64,000 nucleotides of DNA, taken from the NCBI GenBank assembly GCA_016169945.1, contig JADLSH010000389.1, positions 186,001 to 250,000 of the forward strand, given 5' to 3'. Shown here piece after piece: positions 56,062 to 64,000 of the stretch (the first letter of the stretch is position 1; each line of letters starts with the position of its first letter). Position numbers and translations under genes: made by a program. The notes under the pieces were generated by a model. It was given only the letters and a program-made list of their open reading frames with translations. It was not told where the DNA came from and ran no database searches. This DNA comes from Trachythela sp. YZ-2020 (Eukaryota > Cnidaria > Anthozoa > Malacalcyonacea > Clavulariidae).

Positions 56062-56824
56062 AGCTAATTATGCAAACTATAGAGCCTTGGTAATTCACGA
56101 TATAATGGGAAAATCGAATTCAATAATTGTTTTATTGTGCATTTACTCAGTGTGAAATATATTACCGAAACAACCACATAACACTCGTAAAATAATGGCA
56201 TTGAGGAATGTTGAAAGTGAAACACTGAATAGGCTAAATCATTGCCAAGCAGTAAGTAGTAGACTACTCAGGACTACTCAGGACTACTTTGACTAGTGTT
56301 AATAGCAACAGTCAGCACTCAGTCAGACAAGCAGTACTGTAATAGCCAACGGACAAACCTATATACCGAAGCAAAAGTCTCGATAATAAAGTAAACCATA
56401 TCAAAAGTCATAGCAAAACAATGTCTAGAGATTCTAACTACGTCTCGATATAAAAGAAGTAAACATACAGCAAGTCAAGTACGTAAGAAATTTGTCCTAA
56501 AAATATATTTGCAATAGTTTTGAACATTCTATTTCTTTCATATTTTTGCTTAATTTTGGTTTAAGTATTTGAATTGAAAATCCGATCGAATTGCATTCAC
56601 GACCCAACGTTTCGACACTCCGCTCCATGTGTCTGAACAGGGGTGATCTAAAGTGGAATCGCAATTCCTCATATACTCGAGGGACGATGTCCTCGGCCAA
56701 CAAGTTGGAGATACTCTTGTGGCAAATAGATACACTCATTTTCATTCCAAGTGTGATGATTCATTCGTGTGATATGCCAGCCTACTGGGCAACATCTTTA
56801 GCCGTGTCGTTGCTTAGCGAATCG
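56062..56824. other. 3' flank of sulfotransferase exon
   Basis: An AGGACTACT tandem pair lies at 56268-56287. No other gene supported; overlapping ORFs at 56497-56890 on both strands have no domain. Confidence 0.5.
56385..56390 (+). terminator. Possible poly(A) signal of sulfotransferase
   Basis: AATAAA 324 bases after the stop codon, the first on this strand. Confidence 0.35.
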
Positions 56825-57440
56825 TCATTAATAAATTCAAGCCAAAACATCGAAACAATACTACGCAATTTCACACTAAATATCCCATAAAGCACTGCCT
56901 TGGCTGTGCTTTATCAAACAGTGCAAAAATGCTCTGTCAAACCAAACAGTGCAAAAATGTGACCAATATGCATTTCGAGTACATATATCTGGAATTTGCT
57001 ATATTAATCATTTCAAGCCAAATTTGAAGCAGATACCTGGTTAAAAGCGGAAAATAGAATTAACATTGTCATGGGTAACAAATTTTTTGGTACAAAATAT
57101 TCAGGCCAGAAGCTCACTATAACAATGTACGAATTGAAAAACACGTAGAAATATACAAAGATCGATCTTGTCCTGAACAAATTCATGTCAAAACATCTAA
57201 ACAAAACTGCGCAAGTTCACATCAAAATTTCCCACAAGCATTGCTTTGGCTTGAAAATATTCAATCCAAAGAGTGTTAAAATGTAAAAAAGAATATGTAG
57301 TTCGAGCAGATTCACCAGTAATTTGGTCTGATTTATTTCAAGCCAAACTTGAAGCAGATGGCTGGATAAAAAAGGGGGAAAATGTAATGTTGTCATGGGT
57401 AACACAAGGGTAACACATATTCAAGCCAGAAACTTACCAT
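56825..57440. repeat. Diverged tandem duplication, about 345-bp unit
   Basis: 56825-57110 and 57180-57440 align in order: TCAAAACATC, AGCATTGCYTTGGCT, TTTCAAGCCAAATTTGAAGC and TTGTCATGGGTAACA. GTGCAAAAATG is itself repeated at 56921 and 56949. No ORF. Confidence 0.7.
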
Positions 57441-58348
57441 AAAAATGTAACTAATTTGCGATAATCATTGTCTTGGTTTTCAACTGCTGTTGCTCTTACA
57501 GCAGATGGGTGAATTTCTTGTACTCTCCAGTTTTCACCTGGCAAGTCCTGGTTCACTGTTGTCACCAGCGAGTCAACATATACTGTCAACATTGAAAACA
57601 GACGCATGTGCTCTCATACTCTATATTCTAAAAGGAACAAAGGATCAGAAACAAATCCACGATCGCGGGACGGAATCCCAAAACCAACAATGTTTCATTC
57701 TCAGTGATTTGATTCTTCATCCAGTTTTTCAATTTCACACTATTCCAAGGCAATCCTTAAATTCATACGTATACTGAAAATTCATACGTATACTGAGAAA
57801 TATTTCTGAAAGCTATTAAAACTTCTAAGGACCGTACATATTCTATTAATATATTAATTGGCATTTTCCAAGCAAGTTTCTCTTCCCGAATTTGTTTCTC
57901 ATGCGTCTGAAGCTCCTTTTCGTCGTCTACAAACTATGTTATACTCTTTTTGCTTACCTTTAGCTTCTCCGCTACTTTCCAGCCCAGCTTCCTTGCGTTG
58001 CTCGAAGAGAGTTTCTTTTTCCTTAGCTGTTTCCGATTTGTTCTGAGTTCGTTTTTGTTGCCTATAAATTCTACAGTGTTATACTTTTTTACTTACCTTC
58101 ACCTTCTGCAGTCATTTTCTGCCATGCTTTTCTGCGTTTTTCCAAGCTCTTTCCGCAGCAATCTGTTGTAGGAAACATCGGCGTATTTGCTCCCTTTTTC
58201 GGCTGTTGCCGATATTTGCTTGATTCAAAAACTTTAATGCTTGAATTGTTCTATTACTGTCTTTATATTGAAAATTTTCATATCCGAAAGAGGTCCATCC
58301 ATGGCTCCCATGAGACACATGTAACAAAGCTACGCGCTCACGCTTATT
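57441..58348. other. Spacer with possible duplicated - strand exon-like segments
   Basis: On the - strand two similar segments, ending GCAGAAGGTGAAG|GTAAGT (about 58096) and GAGAAGCTAAAG|GTAAGC (about 57965), look like donor sites after Lys/Glu-rich stretches. Both frames carry stops, so no gene is called. The + strand frame at 57490-57777 follows a CTCTTACAG acceptor but shows no domain. Confidence 0.4.
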
Positions 58349-58921
58349 AGACGGTTTTAGATAACAAGACGCGGACGTCAAGAGGACGTGAGATGGCCTG
58401 TTATGGCGTAGCTTTCGCGCAATTTTTTATGGCGACGTCGTCTTTGAGGTTTTCAGGCTTTCACGCTTTAAATTTATATAAAAGTACCTGAACCTGGTAG
58501 TGAGAAACATCATAGCCACAGGTTTCCAGCTTAATTAAATCTTCAGCTTCACTATTGTCGTTGAACACAATGCTAGAAGTCGCTCCAGTCGGTTGAATAT
58601 TCTCTAGCTACTAGCTTTTTATGTTTACTGTTGCTAGGTAACATAACTCACTTCCTGTGAGGAATAATTAAAAACACAACTCATTTCCTGCGAGAAACTA
58701 ATTAAAAGCGCATGTATTTTCCACGTGACATGTTAGAAAAGCAAATCAATTGTGTGCTTAATACCCTGAATTTGAAACTTACATATATTTATCGATATGT
58801 ATTTCTATATGACATTTCTTCAATATTTATCTTACAGTATTTGCTTGTTCTATAAACTTTGTAATTTTGATGTCTAGTAATTGTCACAACATAAGTAAAT
58901 ATATTTTATTGCAGGTCTATT

Positions 58922-59569
58922 ATGGTCTGGTCTGAGCAGAGAGATGTGACCTTTTTAAGGGAGGTCGCAGCAGAGGGGCTGCTCACCAAGAAGGAGAAAT
59001 CAAGAGAGAGAGGGTCGGGATTGCAAACCGTTGCCAACAATTTAAACCCAGTTTTTGATACAGAGTTGACACCCAGGTCTGTGAGAGACCACTACAACAG
59101 CTTAACAAAGAAGCACAAAGCAAGGTTAGCAAGAGAGATGCGAGCGACAGGAGGATGGGGTGGTGAATTAACAGAGAAACAAGAATTGCTGGAAGAACTG
59201 ATGCAAATAGAAGAGGAAACAGAGTTACACATGGAAGAAGAGAATATAGCAAGGAAGGAAGTGATTGAAATGGAGAAAGCGAAAGGATTTGGGTAGTCAA
59301 GAAAAAGATTGGCCGAGCAATTGGGGAAGGAGAAAGAGGCAAAGAAAACCAGGAGAACGTCGGAAGAGGTATTTGAGTGGTTAAGCAAGCGGGTGGAGCT
59401 GGAAACAGAAAATAAGGAAAAAGACCGACGGGAAAGAAAAGAAGAAAGATAATTTCAACATCAACAACTACAGCAGCAGCAGGAAGAGCAACAACAGCAG
59501 TGTGCAATGCTACAACATCAGATGATGGCTTTGATGTAACAACAGCATCAGCAAACACAAATTTTTTGA
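58922..59569 (+). pseudogene. Harbinger Myb/SANT-like accessory protein, three stops
   Basis: ATG 58922 begins MVWSEQRDVTFLREVAAEGL, a Myb/SANT-type helix set (residues 1-65, ending RSVRDHYNSLTKKHKARL), which in this superfamily binds the ends and brings in the transposase. A long charged coiled coil follows (EKQELLEELMQIEEETELH). The frame stops at TAG 59294-59296, but downstream sense continues without indels (RKRLAEQLGKEKEAKKTRRT, EVFEWLSKRVELE) through a Gln-rich tail, crossing TAA at 59450-59452 and TAA at 59537-59539, to a final TGA at 59567-59569. Three point stops in an otherwise clean frame, at least one sitting among Gln codons (C-to-T type), mark this gene as dead while the partner transposase is open. 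A short 124-residue product could still be made. Confidence 0.8.
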
Positions 59570-59871
59570 ACTTATTCGGAAAAACCAAGAATAAACATTT
59601 CATCATCCATCAATAGTATTCAATACAAGTGTTAATATATTTAAAACAAGTCAAATACATTTATTTATACAGTGTTAACAGTGTTAACAGTTTTCAACAA
59701 TATAAACAATATTAATTTTAATTAATATAATATAATTCAATGTGATTCATTATGTATTCAATGTTAATATAAAATAATTCAATGTATCAATCATTATTAA
59801 TGTCTTCAATCAACATATTAAAAAAATGTTCAATCAATTTGTCTAATTTTAGTTCATGTAACTTAAGCAAT

Positions 59872-60996
59872 TTACCAAAAATACTGGTCCAGTGTAGGTG
59901 GTTGAAGGTCAAATGTTTTTGAGACAATATTACCATAAAGGCAAGTGCGAGCATTCTCAAATAGTGCAGAAACAACATACATCTTACCTACTGCGCTCAT
60001 GTGTACTTTCATCTGCCTCTTAAAATCTATAAAACTAAAGTATTTGGTTATATTTCCAAACATCCACTCCACTGACACTCTCACAGCACTCATGGCTTTG
60101 TTGTAGGCTTGCATTTCTGGGATAATGCCTCTGCTTGGGAAAGGTGCCTGAAGAAGAACATTTAATGGGTAAGCTCGGTCACCCTGCCAGAAAAGAGGTT
60201 GGCCATTATGATGGGCAACATGCCTTAGGTTTGGTAGCAAGCCAGATTCATGTAGCATTGTACTATCGTGTCGTCTTCCTTCATATGGACCAGCAAGATT
60301 TGCAATGAGACCAGTTTGTATTACCACACTCTGAAACTTGATGGCATGAACCCTTTTGTGACCATTATACAGCACTCGTTGAAGGCATTTGGGTCTAGCG
60401 ATCCGACGAACAGTGCCATCCACAAAACCAAAACAGTTTGGAAGAGGTGCACCATGGTTGTAAATGGTAGTTGCATAGGTATTAAGTTGCTCAGGGGATA
60501 GAAATGGTTGATCCCAACTTTCGAGACGATGGTGATGGTACTGGTAGACATGGTTGAGGACTGTGTTGAAAATCAGACACAGTTTACTTCGATTTTTTTC
60601 AAAGCGAGTGGCCATATCAGAGTACCTAGATTGGTAGGCCAGTCTCTTCAACAGGATACATAAGGCTTCCATACCATTACATATGCTTCCCTGCACACAG
60701 ACAATCTTCTCTGGTATTTGCAAATAATTAAGAAGTAACTCCAAGTCACTTTTTGCGAATCTTAACTCGGTTCGGCATTCTTCGTCACTCGATGCCAGGT
60801 TAAACTCGTCAAATTTCCAGTAGGAGAAAACAGCTTTTGAACAACTGTAATCATACTGCAACGAGAACTCAACATCAGAAATATAATTCAAATCATAAGC
60901 AATAACTGCAGCATCACGAGCATCTTGCAAACTACGACCCGCCATCGATAATATCGTTTCAAAGATAAAAATTAAAAATATAGGACACGACAACAT
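59872..60996 (-). CDS. PIF/Harbinger transposase (HARBI1-like nuclease)
   Basis: An open frame of 374 codons; Met18 (MAGRSLQDARD, ATG at 60945-60943) is the likelier start than Met1 in a hydrophobic lead. The DDE nuclease triad is complete: Asp193 in FGFVDGT, Asp273 in WQGDRAYPL and Glu310 in RVSVEWMFG. The N-terminal third (residues 80-170) is the helical DNA-binding part with RFAKSDLELLLNYL. Length is near the 350-400 residues usual in the family. Transcribed toward the accessory gene; the two stop codons are about 300 bp apart. The enzyme cuts and pastes the element in the nucleus, normally needing the Myb-like partner, which here is broken. I see no internal defect. Confidence 0.9.
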   Translation of the reverse strand: MLSCPIFLIFIFETILSMAGRSLQDARDAAVIAYDLNYISDVEFSLQYDYSCSKAVFSYWKFDEFNLASSDEECRTELRFAKSDLELLLNYLQIPEKIVCVQGSICNGMEALCILLKRLAYQSRYSDMATRFEKNRSKLCLIFNTVLNHVYQYHHHRLESWDQPFLSPEQLNTYATTIYNHGAPLPNCFGFVDGTVRRIARPKCLQRVLYNGHKRVHAIKFQSVVIQTGLIANLAGPYEGRRHDSTMLHESGLLPNLRHVAHHNGQPLFWQGDRAYPLNVLLQAPFPSRGIIPEMQAYNKAMSAVRVSVEWMFGNITKYFSFIDFKRQMKVHMSAVGKMYVVSALFENARTCLYGNIVSKTFDLQPPTLDQYFW

Positions 60997-61554
60997 GACG
61001 AAAACTGATGTGAGTTTTATTTAAATATTTCTATATTCAACGGTTTTCATCCAACTTCATAAGAAAGAAATAACTGAGTATTGTAGCCTATGATTTATAT
61101 AAATAGTTTCATAACAAATGTGATTTGAGAGTCACTATTACGTGTTCGTTTTAACAATAAAACTTAACTGATAAAAATATTTTGTCCAATACCACAATCG
61201 GGCAAATCCTGATTTGCTTTCAGAATATTATGATTTCATCTTGCCAATTCGGTTGTTTAATTGGTTTACGTTTTATTTATTGTCATCAGACAAATAGTAA
61301 AAAAGAGAGCGAGTTTATTTAGACCATTTGCATAGCTGTTTCCAATGACAGGAATAAACATTGATTACTGTTCGAGAATACAAAGCAACGTCCTCGAAAC
61401 GTCGCAGATCACTTTCTTAAATACATTTTTTTTGTAAACACGACGGCGTCCTCGACCCAGTTTCCCTCGGTCAAATGACGTCCTCTTGACGTCTGCGTCT
61501 TGTTATCTAAAACCGTCTATTAAGACTTTTTACTCCGTTAGCTCTCAAATTTTA

Positions 61555-61640
61555 ACCGTGTAAATAGCCGAGCGGATTAAATAGCTTCTACCCGGGCTAT
61601 CGCTCGAAACGGCGCTAATGCGCCGTTGACGAAGGGTTCA
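61555..61640. repeat. R1-related GC hairpin with hammerhead-like pieces
   Basis: Carries GTGTAAATAGCCGAGCGGAT, as in the inverted head at 15218-15305, then GCTATCGCTCGAAAC, a hairpin GGCGCTAATGCGCC and TTGACGAAGGG. GCTCGAAAC and TGACGAAGGG are the two core halves seen in the Penelope-associated motif at 8780-8815, but in swapped order. Confidence 0.5.
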
Positions 61641-62904
61641 TAATAGTTTATAACATAATTTGGAGAAATGAGTTCTCATATACTTATAAAATTATGCAAA
61701 GCAGCATTTATACAGTGTCTGCCGAAACTTGGTTTATATATTGATTATGTAGTATCTAATAATTCTAAAATGCCAAATTTGAATGACAATTCAAGATTGA
61801 CGCCCAGAATGTTCTGAATATTGCTCCAATCCTGTCTAATTAATTTTGCTTTTCTTATAGGCCGTTTGCCGTGACCCGATATCATTCACTTTCATTAAGC
61901 ATGTCGTGGAACTGAAATATTTTTACGGAAACTAGCATTTTCAAACACGCTGAGTCCAAATCCGAAAAATTCCAGCTCCGTAGACCCGCAGTTTTCTCAC
62001 AAATTTCACTTGTACTTGAACTCCTTCGGCGAACGACGAACATAATTTTGGGTTTTGGAATTATTACTGAGCTTAATGTTAATCTTTACACTGACTGGTA
62101 CCATCTGAACAGCTGGATTACACAGAAATGTGTATTTACTTCAACAAAATGGTTGTTTCAAAATAATATTGGATATATTACATCATCTCTTAAGGGGTGA
62201 ATCTGCTATATGAGGAATTATGTGTTTCCAACATGTCATGTGGGTGTGGATCCTGTGTAATGTGTTTCAAAGTTGTTTTGGAGTGAGACACTATTATGTT
62301 GGTTTGCTGTATAATCATGTATTTTGACAATTCACTGGGCAGTACTAATGGAACCAATTAAATACCAGTCAAAGACTGTTCTGACAGATTGCACATGGCA
62401 AATGTATTATCAATATCTTATGAACACAGACAACCTGCAGCTAATTATACCACAAAAATATTAAGACATTGCCTCTATGATTTCAAATTAGTTATTCAAG
62501 ATTCCATTGACAACTTTGAAGTAAACAATTACTTCTATTAAAATTTGATGTTGGTACCAAGAGCTCCATTAACAATAGCACACTCAGATATCTTGCTTAA
62601 TACTGGTTATAAAATAACCTGTTAAAAAGGCGAGCACCGATTGGTTAAAAGCCCAACAAACGCCGTGTTTCTATAACTCGACAGAAATACGGAAAGTTCC
62701 CGCCAGCTCAAACAGCCGATTAAAACAAGTTTTTCCGCCTGAAATATCATTAAAAACCTTCATCAACCTGAGGTTTTGTTAAACAAGCAAAGAAATAGAC
62801 TTACTTGACGTTTTATTTGCTTGAAATCCTCTTTAGCAAACTCTTTCCTGCGTATTTTTGCCGTCAGCCAAAATGAAAATTGAAGCCGATATTGTTGCGG
62901 TCGG
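61641..62904. other. Spacer, no gene recognised
   Basis: AT-rich, no repeat partner or supported ORF. Confidence 0.5.
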
Positions 62905-63137
62905 CACTTGTTTCCATCTACCAAACTGACGTTACGTCATTTTTTCAGGTTTGAAGTGAAGTTAAAAACTTGGTAACTGACCCTAACCCTAAAACCTACC
63001 CTAACCCCTAACCCAAAACCTAACCCTAAACCTAACTCTAACCCTAACCTAACCCTAACCAAATTGATGAAGAAAAATCAAGAAAAACGAATATGAAAAT
63101 CTTTGAAAATCGGGAGTTTGATAGATGGAAACAAGTG
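62905..63137. mobile_element. MITE with internal telomere-like array
   Basis: Inverted ends CACTTGTTTCCATCTACCAA and CACTTGTTTCCATCTATCAA bound 233 bp. The middle (62978-63060) is a run of about a dozen CCCTAA-type units with variants (CCCTAAAA, CTAACTCTAA). No ORF and no clear target duplication. Confidence 0.8.
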
Positions 63138-63572
63138 AAAACCTATTGTTGTTAGGCAACCGGTCGGGATATCTTCATGTAATGAGAATATACTTTTTAA
63201 TCAGGTTGCAAGAACTATACTTTTGTTTCGTATTATTATTTTTAAAAGGTAATTTAATAAAGGAAATAGAAAACATATTTTCCGTGTTCCCATCAAATCA
63301 TAGAAACAATTGTGGAAGTTTGGGAGAAACTCGAAATTGCGTGGAAATACTCGCCCTTCGGGCTCGTATTTATAGCTTCCACAGGTTATCCCAGGTTGCA
63401 AAGAGGATAGCGCGAAAGAATCAACCTCAAAGTGTTATATTTAAGCAAATTTAAGGGAAGTACTTGTCACCTATCTCTCCTAAAACATTTACGGCGGGCA
63501 CACTTTTAACCAACAATGCGCTCAGTATATTTGAAAAAATTGGATTTTTCATAAATTGAGCTACAAAGTGGT
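63138..63572. other. Spacer with short inverted segments
   Basis: CTCGCCCTTCGGGCTCG (63350-63366) is a compact hairpin. The overlapping ORFs at 63125-63454 have no domain. Confidence 0.5.
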
Positions 63573-63655
63573 CAACCTGTTTCCCAGGGTCTCACCTTGC
63601 ACACCCCCCTGCTGTTGGGGGGCGTAGCGGAGGTGAAACTCTGGGAAACAGGTTG
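63573..63655. repeat. Short hairpin element, 83 bp
   Basis: Ends CAACCTGTTTCCCAGGGTCT and CAACCTGTTTCCCAGAGTTT are inverted, with CACCT/AGGTG continuing the stem and a C/G-run loop (CACCCCCCTGCTGTTGGGGG). Confidence 0.85.
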
Positions 63656-63698
63656 CAAAGAGGTTCGGTTTTGTCAATACATTAATCCTCTTTCACCA

Positions 63699-63738
63699 GT
63701 CGTAAAACTTAAGCCACCAGTCGTAAAACTTAAGCCAC
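63699..63738. repeat. 20-bp tandem duplication
   Basis: Two exact copies of CCAGTCGTAAAACTTAAGCC in tandem. Confidence 0.95.
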
Positions 63739-64000
63739 ACATTAAGCGTTTTCAACAGAATCACAGGCTAGTAAAACTATAACATCTTCGCTATTTGTTT
63801 AGAACAAAATTAAGAATAACCTCCGATTTTAATGACTCTAGATAAGAAACTTCAACATGCCTGAGTTTCTAAGAGGAGGGCACCATATTTCAAAATGAAA
63901 TTCTCATTTAAAATTTTGTCTCCATTTGAAGTTACCAAACACACGCACATTATCGATGTTAAATTCCCTCTGACAGCAGAATCTTTGCAAAATTCAAGCT

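Larger units (their letters stand above)
58349..61518. mobile_element. PIF/Harbinger DNA transposon, complete, 3.17 kb
   Basis: Terminal inverted repeats of about 43 bp start AGACGGTTTTAGATAACAAG and continue with GACGTCAAGAGGACGT on both sides, one mismatch by eye. A 3-bp ATT flanks the element (58346-58348 and 61519-61521), the duplication length of this superfamily. Inside are the two usual genes, facing each other: a Myb/SANT-like accessory protein (+) and a DDE transposase (-). Confidence 0.9.

Noticed and set aside
58983..59606. 207-codon - strand ORF
   Set aside because: Shadow of the Harbinger accessory gene; leucine/serine-rich composition mirrors the Glu/Lys-rich sense strand.
62978..63060. 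Chromosome end or telomere
   Set aside because: The array is short, degenerate and enclosed by inverted termini of a small element, with unique sequence on both sides.

Overview
The window is nuclear DNA of an animal, most likely a cnidarian (anthozoan-like). The evidence is split genes with GT-AG introns and phase-1 secretory exons, very low gene density, AT-rich spacers, TTAGGG-type interstitial telomere repeats, and a dense mix of CR1-like LINE, Penelope-like, BEL/Pao, PIF/Harbinger, hAT-like, TA-flanked and TTAA-flanked elements. This assignment is inferred from content alone. No prokaryotic operon, CRISPR array, rRNA or functional tRNA gene is visible.

Layout. 1-3710 is a nested fold-back repeat that runs off the left edge. 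5882-21081 holds a probable secreted trefoil-domain gene on the + strand (signal-peptide exon, a 51-nt linking exon, a trefoil exon). Its 14-kb first intron is packed with mobile DNA: a SINE, the 3' end of a Penelope-like element with GIY-YIG nuclease and a hammerhead-like ribozyme motif, a retroelement nuclease fragment, fold-backs, a TTAA-flanked element, a 2.98-kb hAT-like element and an 11-bp minisatellite. 24048-28405 is a nearly full-length CR1-like LINE inserted in a CGAATAGT tandem array and disabled by two frameshifts. 30175-30945 is a LINE relic that directly abuts a three-exon chromodomain gene (30995-31942, +). 33.3-35.15 kb carries a BEL/Pao gag relic on the - strand beside a small membrane/coiled-coil ORF. 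36.5-36.8 kb has two near-perfect palindromes. 38781-40846 is a TA-flanked non-autonomous element.

41341-42939 (-) is an intact membrane-anchored acyltransferase-like gene with an HxxxDG site. 46824-47117 (+) is an unidentified small CxxC protein, 47860-48175 a broken BEL/Pao integrase, and 49877-49937 a lone signal-peptide exon. 51015-54654 is a very clean 3.64-kb inverted repeat. 55428-56061 (+) is the 3' exon of a cytosolic sulfotransferase. 58349-61518 is a complete PIF/Harbinger transposon with an intact transposase and a Myb-like accessory ORF broken by three in-frame stops. Two small inverted-repeat elements with telomere-like repeats inside sit at 41190-41311 and 62905-63137.

The host genes (trefoil, chromodomain reader, acyltransferase, sulfotransferase) do not form a pathway; they are separate genes in a repeat-rich landscape. 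The least routine signals are the unannotated split chromodomain gene, the Penelope-associated small hammerhead motif, the retroelement restriction-like nuclease fragment, the telomere-repeat-bearing elements and the giant inverted repeat. Splice models, family names and element boundaries were read by eye with no searches run.
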